DNA of 64,000 bases, from contig NZ_CP032364.1 of the NCBI RefSeq assembly GCF_003589745.1, positions 1,674,001 through 1,738,000 on the forward strand, given 5' to 3'. Made by a program: the position numbers and the translations under genes. Source of the stretch: Lachnoanaerobaculum umeaense. Its GTDB lineage: Bacteria; Bacillota; Clostridia; Lachnospirales; Lachnospiraceae. The stretch's first letter is position 1. Each line of letters opens with the position of its first letter. Positions 9,063 through 17,769 of the stretch are shown here, in pieces. The notes under the pieces are model-generated. The model did not search any database. It saw nothing but the letters and a program-made list of their open reading frames with translations, and was not told the DNA's origin.

Positions 9063-10572
9063 TCTTTTTTCCTCCTGCCATCAAAAGTCCAAGTTCATTT
9101 TCATCAGCCTCATCTCCTGCCACTTCTCCGGTAATCTGTCCATCAAAAATAACCTCTATTCTATCTGATAGATTCATTATCTCATCAAGTTCAAATGAAA
9201 CCAATAAAACTGCCTTATTCTTATTTCTCTGTTCCACAAGATACTTATGGACAAACTCTATAGCACCTACGTCCAAACCTCTTGTAGGATTTACTGCAAT
9301 CAAAAGGTCAGAATCATTTGTAACTTCTCTGGCAATTATTACCTTTTGTTGATTTCCTCCTGAAAGAGTCTTTGCTGCCTTTTTTGAACAATCATTTGGT
9401 CTGATATCAAATTTCTTTATCATATCATTAGCATGACTTTCAATGTCAGCTTTATTTAAAATACCGTTTTTTGAGAAAGGCTCTTTTTCAAAATTTTGTA
9501 ATATAAGATTCTCCGCCACACTAAAATCAAGTACCAATCCGTGCTTTTGTCTATCCTCGGGTATACTTGTAATACCCATCTCAAAGCTCTGCTTAGGTGT
9601 AACATTGAAAGCATTTTGACCCAAAATTGTCACGCTTCCAGACTCCGCCTTTTTCAAGCCTGTCAATATCTCTACAAGCTCAGACTGTCCGTTACCGTCG
9701 ACTCCGGCTATACCCACTATCTCTCCTCTACGAACAGATAAGCTTAAAGACTTAAGTATCTCAACATTTCTATAATCTTTAGCACATAAATCTTTAACTT
9801 CAAGTACTACTTCTCCGGGTTCTCTTTTTTCTTTTTCTACTGTAAATGACACATCTCTACCAACCATCATAGATGCTAATTCACTTTCGGTGGTATTTTT
9901 TACGTCTACAGTATTTATATACTTACCATGCCTAATAATTGTACAGGTATCTGCACAAGCCTTTATCTCTTTTAACTTATGTGTAATCAATATAACGGAT
10001 TTACCGTCATTAGTAAGGCTTTTTATAATTTCAATAAGCTCTGCTATTTCCTGTGGTGTGAGGGAAGCTGTCGGCTCATCCAATATCAATGTATTGGCAC
10101 CTCTATACAACACTTTAATGATCTCTACTCTTTGTTGCATACCTACTGAAATATCTTCTATCTTTGCATCAGGATCTACTGATAATCCATATTTCTCAGA
10201 AAGCTCAACTATTTTTTCTCTTGACTTTTTTAAATCAAGCACAAGTCCATTGGTATCTTCCATTCCAAGTACTATATTTTCTGTTACAGTAAATGGCGGT
10301 ATAAGCATGAAATGTTGATGCACCATACCAATACCTAAATCAATTGCCCTCTGTGGTGTACCAATAATGGTCTCTTTACCGTCTATGAATATCTGTCCTG
10401 ATGTAGGGTTGTATAAACCATACAAAATATTCATAAGTGTAGATTTTCCGGCACCATTCTCTCCCAAAATGGCATGTACTTCTCCTTTATGTACAGTAAG
10501 ATTGATACCATCATTTGCAACAAAATCGCCAAACTTCTTGACTATGTTTTGCATTTTGACAGCTACGTCCAT
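9055..10572 (-). CDS. Nucleoside ABC transporter ATP-binding protein, two ATPase domains (NupO/YufO-like)
   Basis: A 505-residue tandem ABC ATPase. First domain: Walker A GENGAGKSTLMN, Q-loop HQHFML, signature ISVGMQQRVEI, Walker B LILDEPTASL. Second domain: degenerate Walker A GVDGNGQSELVEIL, signature LSGGNQQKVI, and AVNPTRGLDVGA in place of a canonical Walker B, as usual in this subfamily. The duplicated architecture is shared by ribose and nucleoside importers; neighbours point to nucleosides. GGAGGGAAAATG gives a strong start. It follows the YjjW gene by 32 bases. Confidence 0.92.
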   Translation of the reverse strand: MDVAVKMQNIVKKFGDFVANDGINLTVHKGEVHAILGENGAGKSTLMNILYGLYNPTSGQIFIDGKETIIGTPQRAIDLGIGMVHQHFMLIPPFTVTENIVLGMEDTNGLVLDLKKSREKIVELSEKYGLSVDPDAKIEDISVGMQQRVEIIKVLYRGANTLILDEPTASLTPQEIAELIEIIKSLTNDGKSVILITHKLKEIKACADTCTIIRHGKYINTVDVKNTTESELASMMVGRDVSFTVEKEKREPGEVVLEVKDLCAKDYRNVEILKSLSLSVRRGEIVGIAGVDGNGQSELVEILTGLKKAESGSVTILGQNAFNVTPKQSFEMGITSIPEDRQKHGLVLDFSVAENLILQNFEKEPFSKNGILNKADIESHANDMIKKFDIRPNDCSKKAAKTLSGGNQQKVIIAREVTNDSDLLIAVNPTRGLDVGAIEFVHKYLVEQRNKNKAVLLVSFELDEIMNLSDRIEVIFDGQITGEVAGDEADENELGLLMAGGKKNE

Positions 10573-10604
10573 TTTCCCTCCTCATCCTATAAAAGCCATA
10601 GATA

Positions 10605-11447
10605 CTATATAATCACAATATCATTAAAGCCATTTTTTTCTACTATATCCTTAGCTTCATTCATCTCTTTTTCTGTCGGCATTCTATAATCTCTAAATTC
10701 TTTTCTAACTCCGTTTTCCCTATAGGAGATAAGCTTGTATCTGATATTTGACTTTTTAAGGAAAGGTGCCAAAGCCGCTGATGTATCATATACGGTCTTT
10801 CTAAAGTCAAATAGTTCCGGTACAATAACAGTCCTCACTTCAAATAGTTTACCTATATACGCCAAGTATAGTGCATTCTTTAATACAATATCATTGCTAA
10901 AGTCTGTTACCTTTATATGTTCCTTAAGGTCATATGCCTTCACATCGAGCATAACACCATCTGTAACATCTAAAAGTTCCTTCATCTTTTCAAAATCTAT
11001 ACTTCCATTACTATCTATCAAGGTACCCAGATTTTTCTCTTTACAAAGTTCAAATACCTCTCTCATAAAGTCTGGATATAACATACACTCCCCACCTGAA
11101 AATGTGACTCCCCTTATAAAAGGTATATTTTCACATATCTTTTCAAATGTTTCCCGGGAAGTTAATCTTACTATCTTTGGTGTAGCACCATATTTGCAAA
11201 TTTTTATACATGTATCACAACCTATACATTTTTCAGGGTAGAATCTCACCCTATTTTCTTCATTTTTCAATGCATTCACCGGACAATGCTCTACACAATC
11301 CAAGCAGTTAATACATTTATTTCTAGTTTCAGGATTATGACAATATTTACAGTTAAAATTGCATCCTTGTAGAAATATAGCTGTACGATTTCCGGGTCCG
11401 TCTACACTACTGAAAGGTATGATTTTATTGATATCGGCACTGTGCAC
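10605..11447 (-). CDS. yjjW: Glycyl radical enzyme activase, YjjW family (radical SAM)
   Basis: A 280-residue activating enzyme that would put the radical on the neighbouring YjjI-type protein using S-adenosylmethionine. The radical SAM cluster motif is CNFNCKYC (Cys29, 33, 36). Two ferredoxin-type 4Fe-4S motifs follow: CINCLDCVEHC (45-55) and CIGCDTCIKIC (74-84), as in other glycyl radical activases. VTFSGGECMLYP is the SAM-binding GGE motif. The start is GTG, overlapping the TAG stop of the enzyme gene by one base; AGAGG lies about 11 bases upstream, so translation is probably coupled. In E. coli yjjW-yjjI also lie next to deoCABD, which matches this context. Confidence 0.88.
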   Translation of the reverse strand: MHSADINKIIPFSSVDGPGNRTAIFLQGCNFNCKYCHNPETRNKCINCLDCVEHCPVNALKNEENRVRFYPEKCIGCDTCIKICKYGATPKIVRLTSRETFEKICENIPFIRGVTFSGGECMLYPDFMREVFELCKEKNLGTLIDSNGSIDFEKMKELLDVTDGVMLDVKAYDLKEHIKVTDFSNDIVLKNALYLAYIGKLFEVRTVIVPELFDFRKTVYDTSAALAPFLKKSNIRYKLISYRENGVRKEFRDYRMPTEKEMNEAKDIVEKNGFNDIVII

Positions 11448-12991
11448 TAACGAACTTTCCTCTCAAGTATCTTGCCGTTGTGCTTTGCACCCATTCCAAG
11501 TGCTGTAGTATCCTGAAGTACACTTTGTCCCTTTTCAAGCTTATTTATCTCTGATTTTTTTACAAGATAACCTGTAATCCTTATCACATCTGAATCTGAA
11601 GAATAAAATGACAAATATCGGATATTCTCCTGCATAGCACCCTTTATTATATCAAGTACATATTCATGGTTTTTATGTACTGTCAGGTCTATTGGGAATA
11701 TATCTCCTGTTCCTGATGGAAAATACTTATGAAATCTTGAGCAATGTTTCAAATGATCAATAAGATTCTCCGGCTCCTCGCCTATAGGAATTCTTGTTCC
11801 CGGTGATACATTCACATCACTTGCAATGCCAACCTGTGCATGTAAAAGGAAATGCCCCTCTGTTACTTCACAGTATTTATTAAAATGATTTCTATTGAAT
11901 TCATCTATAATATCCATTATTTCCACAGCTAATTTATCTGCTGCTTCACTATGTCCATATCTACCTTCAATATTTTCTTTTTCTAATAAAATATTTACAG
12001 CCTCAGCTAAACCTACCAATCCGAACATAGCGGAGAATCTGTTTCGGCTTATGAAGCCCTCTTTTGACAGAAAATTATTTTCAAAAAATCCACTCTCTTC
12101 TACTTCAAATCTAATTCTTTCATCCATATATCTTGCCATAATATCCATAACATATGGCAATGTATTCTTCTTAAAATCCTCCACGCCCTTCGCACGCTTT
12201 GCAATATTTCCTAAAATCATTCTTGCCAGAGTATATGAACCCCCACCTAAAGGCAGCCCATTATAGCAACTTGCTATAACATATCTTTCACTCAATTCAG
12301 ATGAAAACATTTTGTGATTTGCAAAACTTGGTTTTGCACTGTGAAGTGCTGTATTTATAGCCATAAGTGCAAATTCATCACTTGTGATATCAGGATCATA
12401 CTTTAATGTGATATTTGGAACAGCCTGTTCAAGTTCAGCCTCCACTTCAAGTATTATTCTACCTGCTAAAGTGTCTTTTGGCCCTATATTTGCATGTGAA
12501 AATGAATCTAAAATAGTTCTGTCCATATTTATAAAAAACAATCGTATCATCTTCTTGGCAAGGCCTCTGTCCATATCCTGAACAAAAGGATCCAGTAACT
12601 CATCAAGTTGTCCTACATACACTGGGAAATTTGTCACGCTTGGTACATGACGATAGAAAATAAGTAGTGAATTCAGAGCCTCATACAAGTCCTTTGGTGG
12701 CTCTAATTGAAGGAACTGACTTCCTTCTTTCATGAATTTTTCATAGTCAGGTATAATGTATCTCGGTCTTAAAGGTGCATGACCTTCAAATAAATCACAT
12801 ATACATTGACTATCTATATCAGCATCCAGTAGCTCCTCAAGTCCATCCGGCTTATCCAACACCTCAATTAATGAATCGGCATGGTTTGCCATATTAGCTA
12901 CTTTTTGTTCATGAGTAAGGCTTACACTTTTTACAGTCTCAAGCATCTTCTCTCTTATCTCGTTTACCTTTTCAAGGCTAATATCTCTCAT
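11447..12991 (-). CDS. yjjI: Glycyl radical enzyme, YjjI family (substrate unknown)
   Basis: 514 residues, the length of E. coli YjjI. The C-terminal radical motif is RITGYL with Gly474 as likely radical site. A conserved cysteine lies in ASCYNGLPLGGG (Cys242) and is the candidate thiyl radical residue; the CxE motif of pyruvate formate-lyase and diol dehydratases is not present there, so the chemistry may differ from those. The substrate of YjjI is, to my knowledge, not settled. Placement between the nucleoside-binding protein and the nucleoside ABC ATPase suggests action on a nucleoside, base or pentose derivative; this is inference. GGAG precedes the ATG. Confidence 0.88.
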   Translation of the reverse strand: MRDISLEKVNEIREKMLETVKSVSLTHEQKVANMANHADSLIEVLDKPDGLEELLDADIDSQCICDLFEGHAPLRPRYIIPDYEKFMKEGSQFLQLEPPKDLYEALNSLLIFYRHVPSVTNFPVYVGQLDELLDPFVQDMDRGLAKKMIRLFFINMDRTILDSFSHANIGPKDTLAGRIILEVEAELEQAVPNITLKYDPDITSDEFALMAINTALHSAKPSFANHKMFSSELSERYVIASCYNGLPLGGGSYTLARMILGNIAKRAKGVEDFKKNTLPYVMDIMARYMDERIRFEVEESGFFENNFLSKEGFISRNRFSAMFGLVGLAEAVNILLEKENIEGRYGHSEAADKLAVEIMDIIDEFNRNHFNKYCEVTEGHFLLHAQVGIASDVNVSPGTRIPIGEEPENLIDHLKHCSRFHKYFPSGTGDIFPIDLTVHKNHEYVLDIIKGAMQENIRYLSFYSSDSDVIRITGYLVKKSEINKLEKGQSVLQDTTALGMGAKHNGKILERKVR

Positions 12992-13014
12992 ATTACTCCA
13001 TTCTATAAGGGTAT

Positions 13015-13057
13015 CCCCTTAAATAAATCTATGAATTTCATAGACTTATTTAAGGGG
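13015..13057 (-). promoter_or_regulatory. Long intercistronic hairpin between bmpA and yjjI
   Basis: Arms 13015-13035 and 13037-13057 pair over about 19-21 bases, with a single A/C mismatch on the plus strand that becomes G-U in the minus-strand RNA. No U-run follows, so it looks more like an mRNA processing or stability element than a terminator. Its right arm overlaps the next hairpin by two bases. Confidence 0.7.
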
Positions 13058-13075
13058 GCAGCAAAAATGCTGCCC
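13056..13075 (-). promoter_or_regulatory. GC-rich hairpin just after bmpA
   Basis: Perfect 8-base stem GGGCAGCA / TGCTGCCC with a four-base A/T loop, 25 bases after the bmpA stop. It could protect the bmpA message 3' end and lower read-through into yjjI. There is no clean T-tract after it, so complete termination is not expected. Confidence 0.65.
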
Positions 13076-13099
13076 ATTTAGAATATATACAGTGTAGAA

Positions 13100-14161
13100 T
13101 TAATCTAAATCGTAGATATCGCCGTACTTAGCTTCAAAGTCTGCCTTATTGTTTGGAACTTTAACTTCTCCTGCTATTATCTTAGCCTTAACATCTTCTA
13201 CTTCCTTAAGGAGTTCTTCCGGAAGATTTGTTGTTGTAGGTGCTATATCAACACCACCATCACTTAAACTATAAGTCTTTACACCTGACTTATATGTACC
13301 ATCAAGTACAGCCTTTGTCTCATCAAATACAGCATTATCAACTCTCTTCATAGCTGATGTAAGAATTGTCTCAGGTGCATCTTTTGACTGATCCGAGTCA
13401 ACACCTATAGCCCAAATTTTCGCCTCTCTTGCTGCCTCAATAACGCCATGTCCACTGCCGCCTGCAGCATGGAATACAACGTCTGCATTGTTTGCTATCA
13501 TATTGTTTGTAGCTGTCTTTCCTGCACTTGCATCTGCAAAGCTATTGATATTTGCCTGTAATACATTTGCATCTGCATTTGCATCCTTAACACCTGAAAT
13601 GTATCCATAACCAAACTCATTCATTGTACTGGTAGCCATACCTAGTACAAAACCTACATTATTTGTCTGTGTTGTCTTTCCTGCAATATATCCTACAAGA
13701 TATGAAGCCTGAGCCTGCTCAAACATAAGACAAGCCACATTATCAAACTCTATTGATTGATCATCCACTATTGCAAACTTCTTATCAGGATTTTTTGCAG
13801 CCTCTTCCTTAAGTGCATCTGCCAACTGATATCCTATACAGATAATAAGATCATAATCATCATCTACAAACTGCTCGATATTTGGAATATAATCTGCATC
13901 TGTTTTTGACTCCAAATACTTTGCCTGTACTCCAAGTTCCTTCTGTGCTCTCTGAAGTCCTTCCCATGCTGACTGGTTGAAAGAACCATCATTAACACCA
14001 CCTACATCAGTTACCATACCAATCTTGTAATCTGTTGAAGCCTTTTCTCCTTCACCTACGTTCTCTGTCTTTTCTCCTGTTTTAGGCTTGTCTGAAGAAC
14101 ATGCCACAAGTGAAAGTCCCATAAGTGTTGCCATAGCGATAGCCAATAATCTTTTTTTCAT
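13100..14161 (-). CDS. bmpA: BmpA-family nucleoside-binding lipoprotein
   Basis: Extracellular substrate-binding component of the nucleoside ABC importer, anchored by lipid. 353 residues; signal peptide with lipobox LSLVACSS, Cys21. The mature part shows the BmpA/PnrA fold signs: IGMVTDVGGVNDGSFNQSAW near the N terminus, then FAIVDDQSIEFDNV, NVGFVLGM and DVVFHAAGGSGHGVIEAA. AAGGAGG lies just before ATG. First gene of the operon under a near-consensus promoter; two hairpins follow it, which would let the binding protein be made in excess over the membrane parts. Confidence 0.94.
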   Translation of the reverse strand: MKKRLLAIAMATLMGLSLVACSSDKPKTGEKTENVGEGEKASTDYKIGMVTDVGGVNDGSFNQSAWEGLQRAQKELGVQAKYLESKTDADYIPNIEQFVDDDYDLIICIGYQLADALKEEAAKNPDKKFAIVDDQSIEFDNVACLMFEQAQASYLVGYIAGKTTQTNNVGFVLGMATSTMNEFGYGYISGVKDANADANVLQANINSFADASAGKTATNNMIANNADVVFHAAGGSGHGVIEAAREAKIWAIGVDSDQSKDAPETILTSAMKRVDNAVFDETKAVLDGTYKSGVKTYSLSDGGVDIAPTTTNLPEELLKEVEDVKAKIIAGEVKVPNNKADFEAKYGDIYDLD

Positions 14162-14210
14162 TTTTCCTCCTTAAAAACGAACATAAACATTACATATAAA
14201 CATCCATTTA

Positions 14211-14239
14211 AGTATATCGTATAAAGCACTTGTAATCAA
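14211..14239 (-). promoter_or_regulatory. Sigma-A promoter of the nucleoside operon
   Basis: On the minus strand TTGATT (14234-14239), 17-base spacer, TATACT (14211-14216). The transcript would start about 45 bases before bmpA. Confidence 0.7.
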
Positions 14240-14241
14240 GT

Positions 14242-14259
14242 TGTTATATTTAAATAACA
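14242..14259. promoter_or_regulatory. Candidate operator upstream of the nucleoside operon promoter
   Basis: TGTTAT and ATAACA form a perfect 6-base dyad six bases apart, directly behind the -35 box of the bmpA promoter. A nucleoside- or deoxyribose-responsive regulator would be expected for such an operon, but none is encoded here and AT-rich dyads arise by chance. Confidence 0.35.
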
Positions 14260-14336
14260 TGTTAATTACTTTTTATCATTAAATTACTACATGTTTTGAA
14301 TATTTTTTAACTAACTTTTATACTCAATATCATTAT

Positions 14337-15110
14337 TTATTTTTTCTTTTTTATCATTGTTCTGATAGCTTCAACTGCAGTCTTTATAGCACCACTGGTA
14401 TCATGCACCTGCTCATTACTTAGACCTTTTTTTGCTCTTTCCTGATTTGCAATAACCAGGAATATTGATCCCATCTTAACTCCCAGATAGGATGCCACTG
14501 TAAAAAGTGCAGCTGACTCCATTTCTGAAGCCAATGTTCCAAGCCTTAACCAAGCTTCCCATTTGTTTACAAGTTCATAGCTTACCGGCTTATTCTCAGG
14601 CTCATGCTGACCGTAAAATGCATCTTTACACTGTACAACTCCTATATGTGACTTAAAGTTTAAATTATCAGCAGCTTCTTTCAACGCACTGATTACTTCA
14701 AAATTAGCTACTGCCGGAAATTCTATAGGTGCATACTCCCTACTGGTTCCCTCCATTCTAATAGCACCATTTGCTATTACCAGATCTCCACCGCATACAT
14801 CTAATTGCATTCCACCACAAGTTCCTACTCTTATGAAAGTATCCGCACCACATCTTACAAGCTCCTCAAGTGCAATAGCAGATGAAGGACCTCCTATACC
14901 TGTAGATGTCACCGACACCTTCTCTCCCTCCAAGTAGCCTGTGTAAGTTACATACTCTCTGCTGTCTGCCACAAGCTTTGCATCATCAAAATACGCTGCA
15001 ATCTTCTCACATCTTTTAGGATCTCCCGGAAGTATCACATACTTACCGATATCGCCCTTAGCTACGCCAATATGATATTGAACTCCTGCTCCTTCAGTAT
15101 AATCTATCAT
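14337..15110 (-). CDS. udp: Uridine phosphorylase (nucleoside phosphorylase-I family)
   Basis: Cleaves uridine (and possibly deoxyuridine/thymidine) with phosphate. 257 residues of the hexameric NP-I family. Visible: [14 protein letters not shown] (phosphate binding), [26 protein letters not shown] and the ribose/base site [15 protein letters not shown]. The [12 protein letters not shown] region, with Gln for base recognition, favours uridine over purine specificity. It has its own promoter and no obvious terminator before bmpA, so it may read into the nucleoside operon. Ribosome site AAGGGG is about nine bases from ATG. Confidence 0.88.
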   Translation of the reverse strand: MIDYTEGAGVQYHIGVAKGDIGKYVILPGDPKRCEKIAAYFDDAKLVADSREYVTYTGYLEGEKVSVTSTGIGGPSSAIALEELVRCGADTFIRVGTCGGMQLDVCGGDLVIANGAIRMEGTSREYAPIEFPAVANFEVISALKEAADNLNFKSHIGVVQCKDAFYGQHEPENKPVSYELVNKWEAWLRLGTLASEMESAALFTVASYLGVKMGSIFLVIANQERAKKGLSNEQVHDTSGAIKTAVEAIRTMIKKKK

Positions 15111-15139
15111 ATTTTTATCCCCTTCTATTTTATAAAAAT

Positions 15140-15168
15140 ATTATATATATCAATTCAAAATTTTACAA
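15140..15168 (-). promoter_or_regulatory. Sigma-A promoter of udp
   Basis: TTGTAA (15163-15168), 17 bases, TATAAT (15140-15145) on the minus strand, just after the terminator of the cell-wall hydrolase gene. Confidence 0.65.
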
Positions 15169-15194
15169 TCAAAATTATAAATACATAGTAAAAA

Positions 15195-15220
15195 AACCTA
15201 TATTCTTGTGAATATAGGTT
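15195..15220 (-). terminator. Terminator of the NlpC/P60 gene
   Basis: Perfect 11-base stem AACCTATATTC / GAATATAGGTT, four-base loop, followed on the minus strand by a run of T. Confidence 0.85.
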
Positions 15221-15235
15221 AAAATTAATATATAT

Positions 15236-16828
15236 TTAGAATATTCTCCATGCAACAATGAAGTTATTTCTCCACCAGCCTGACATACTGCTTCTCTTTA
15301 CTCTACCTCTTGAAGATGAAGCATCTATTACTTCACCACCTCCGGCAGCAATACCTACATGACCTGAAACCACTACAATATCTCCTGCCTGTATATCAGA
15401 GAATGAACTTATTCTAGTATATCTTCCCGGATTTCTCCAACCCGATGATGTAAGATATGATTGACCTACTCCCATCTGCTTTAAAACCCAGTACACGAAT
15501 CCTGAACAGTCAAAGGAATCTGAACCCTTTGCCCCCCATACATATGGACTACCAATTTTTGAAGATGCAATACTTATCATGTTTCCAACACTACCTGAAT
15601 ATGAACCACCTGAAGAAGAACCGCCCGAACTTCCTCCGGAATCACCTCTGGAAGGTCCGTTTATACCACCGGAATTCAATTTTGCAAATGTCTGTGCTCC
15701 GGCTCTACCATCTGCTGAAAGCCCATTATTACTTTGGAATCTCTTCAATGCATTCTCAGTTATTTCCCCAAAATATCCTGTGGCATTATCCTCATTCAAA
15801 TATCCTGCCTTTGCCAGGAGATTTTGAAGTCTGGTAACCTGCTCATTTTGATCACCCAAGCTTAGTCCATTTGCCTTTGCTTCACTTGAAAGTATAATCG
15901 CTCTTGTAGATGGTCCCAAGTATCCGTCCACTACAAGGTCATTCTTTGACTGAAATAATCTTACAGCAAGTTCTGTATCATTTCCATAAGTACCGTCAGG
16001 ACTTGTAGTAAGATATCCTAACTCGAAAAGTCTGTTCTGTATAGCCTGTACAACCTCACTGTGTTCACCTAAAGAAAGGGTATTTGCTTTTATCGCATCA
16101 GAATACAGCAAGTTCATAGTCTCGCTTCCAACTTTTCCATCCTCACTTAAAGAGTTGACTTTTTGAAGCTTCAATGCAGCCTCCTGAGTCTTTTCATCAT
16201 AATTACCAGTTATCATTTCTGCTGAAGCCAGATATCCCAACTCGTACAGACGATGCTGTATTCTTTTAACATCCTCACCAACATCACCAAGCTTTGCTGC
16301 ATAATGCTTTGCATTTGCATCCATCAAAAGTGGCAATGTAGAAGGTCCAATAATACCGTCTTGTGCAAGACCATTCTGTCTTTGGAAAATCATTACTGCT
16401 GATTTTGTAACATGTCCAAAGTAATCTGTTGGCTCATCATTATCCATGAATCCAAGTTGCATAAGCCTTTCCTGGACTTTGGCAATATACGAATGTTGTA
16501 CGCCCTCTTCCAAAAGTTCAGGTCTTGGTTCCTCAGTTTCAACTGTAATATCAAGTGAAGGGAACTCATTTCCGGCCTTCTCCATAGGCATAACCTGTGC
16601 GGCCGCCACTTGCTCTACTGTAGTGGTTTCAACTTCAGATGAAATACTTGTATTTGTAGCAACACTTCTTGCACTCTTTCCTGTAGAAGACACTCCAATA
16701 ATAGCTGCTATAGCTACTACTCCTATCACTCCTCCAGCCATTAATTTTTTACTTCTATCCATATCCTGTATGGCTTCTACTTTATCTTTTACACTTCTTA
16801 AAAATTCATTCTTTTTTTTCTTGCTCAT
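15236..16828 (-). CDS. Membrane-anchored cell-wall hydrolase: four peptidoglycan-binding repeats plus NlpC/P60 domain
   Basis: 530 residues. A positively charged N terminus and a hydrophobic segment (around 33-50, MAGGVIGVVAIAAIIGV) act as membrane anchor. Four PG_binding_1 repeats follow between about 100 and 385, each with a pattern such as VQERLMQLGFM...DGIIGPSTLPLL. A Gly/Ser linker leads to an NlpC/P60 peptidase with DCSGFVYW (Cys441) and SGHVGIA (His490), which cuts peptide stems. The in-frame ATG at 16870 inside rsmA has no good ribosome site; the ATG at 16828 has AAGGAAG, hence the start chosen. Likely co-transcribed with rsmA. It probably acts in septum cleavage or wall turnover (inference). 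Confidence 0.88.
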   Translation of the reverse strand: MSKKKKNEFLRSVKDKVEAIQDMDRSKKLMAGGVIGVVAIAAIIGVSSTGKSARSVATNTSISSEVETTTVEQVAAAQVMPMEKAGNEFPSLDITVETEEPRPELLEEGVQHSYIAKVQERLMQLGFMDNDEPTDYFGHVTKSAVMIFQRQNGLAQDGIIGPSTLPLLMDANAKHYAAKLGDVGEDVKRIQHRLYELGYLASAEMITGNYDEKTQEAALKLQKVNSLSEDGKVGSETMNLLYSDAIKANTLSLGEHSEVVQAIQNRLFELGYLTTSPDGTYGNDTELAVRLFQSKNDLVVDGYLGPSTRAIILSSEAKANGLSLGDQNEQVTRLQNLLAKAGYLNEDNATGYFGEITENALKRFQSNNGLSADGRAGAQTFAKLNSGGINGPSRGDSGGSSGGSSSGGSYSGSVGNMISIASSKIGSPYVWGAKGSDSFDCSGFVYWVLKQMGVGQSYLTSSGWRNPGRYTRISSFSDIQAGDIVVVSGHVGIAAGGGEVIDASSSRGRVKRSSMSGWWRNNFIVAWRIF

Positions 16829-16848
16829 CTTTTCTTCCTTGTCAAAAT

Positions 16849-17727
16849 TTATATGCTCTCTTTTAAACATCCTGCCAACTTTGCAAACTCTTCTAAAGTA
16901 AGAGCTTCACCTCTTATCTTTTCAGACTTTCCAAGCAATGACAAAGCGTGAATTATCTTCTCCTTTGAAAAATTTAATCCCTCAAAATTAGTCAGTGAAT
17001 TTACCAAAGTCTTTCTTCTTTGATTAAACCCTGCACGAATAATCTGAAACATCAATTTTTCGTCCTCTGCTTTTACAGGTTTATCTTTATAAATATCTAA
17101 TCTTATCACGCTTGAGCCGACCTTAGGTCTTGGAATAAAACAATTCGGAGGAACAAATGCTACCACGTATGGATCCGAATAATACTGTACTGCCAAAGAC
17201 AATGCACCATAGTCCTTACCACCCGGTAATGCTTGCATCCTATCTGCAACTTCCTTTTGAATCATAACTGTAATGCTGTCTATATGTGTATGTGATTCCA
17301 ATACATTCATGATAATCGGTGTTGTAATGTAGTATGGTAGGTTTGCAACTATTCTGATGTTCTCAAACTCTCCAAATTTTTTCTTACATTCATCAATCAG
17401 ATTCTCTAAATCTATTTTTAGAAAATCAGCATTTATTATACTTATGTTTTTGTGATTTGCCAATGTTTCATTTAAAATAGGTAATAAATTTTTATCAATC
17501 TCAACTGCTACAACCGCCTTGGCTGTATTTGCAAGGTATTGTGTCAATGCACCTATTCCGGGACCTATTTCAATCGCCAAATCATTTTCACCAAGCCCTG
17601 AGGCTAAACATATCTTATCTAAAACATGAGTATCTATCAAAAAATTTTGACCAAACTTCTTTTGAAAGTTAAAATCATATTTTTTAATCATCTCTATGGT
17701 ATTTGCCGGATTAGCAATATTTGTCAT
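16849..17727 (-). CDS. rsmA: 16S rRNA (adenine-1518/1519-N6) dimethyltransferase
   Basis: Dimethylates two adjacent adenines near the 3' end of 16S rRNA in late 30S assembly. 292 residues. Motifs: KKFGQNFLID (N-terminal clamp), LAIEIGPGIGALTQYL (SAM motif I), VVAVEIDKNLLPIL (motif II) and VANLPYYITTPI (catalytic NLPY). The C terminus has NQRRKTLVNSL. A GTG at 17739 is in frame, but GGAG suits the ATG at 17727. In many Firmicutes rnmV (RNase M5) lies between tatD and rsmA; here only 42 bases separate them and rnmV is absent. Confidence 0.96.
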   Translation of the reverse strand: MTNIANPANTIEMIKKYDFNFQKKFGQNFLIDTHVLDKICLASGLGENDLAIEIGPGIGALTQYLANTAKAVVAVEIDKNLLPILNETLANHKNISIINADFLKIDLENLIDECKKKFGEFENIRIVANLPYYITTPIIMNVLESHTHIDSITVMIQKEVADRMQALPGGKDYGALSLAVQYYSDPYVVAFVPPNCFIPRPKVGSSVIRLDIYKDKPVKAEDEKLMFQIIRAGFNQRRKTLVNSLTNFEGLNFSKEKIIHALSLLGKSEKIRGEALTLEEFAKLAGCLKESI

Positions 17728-17769
17728 TTCAATCTCCACAACTCTTACAGTGGTAATAATGAAAAATCA

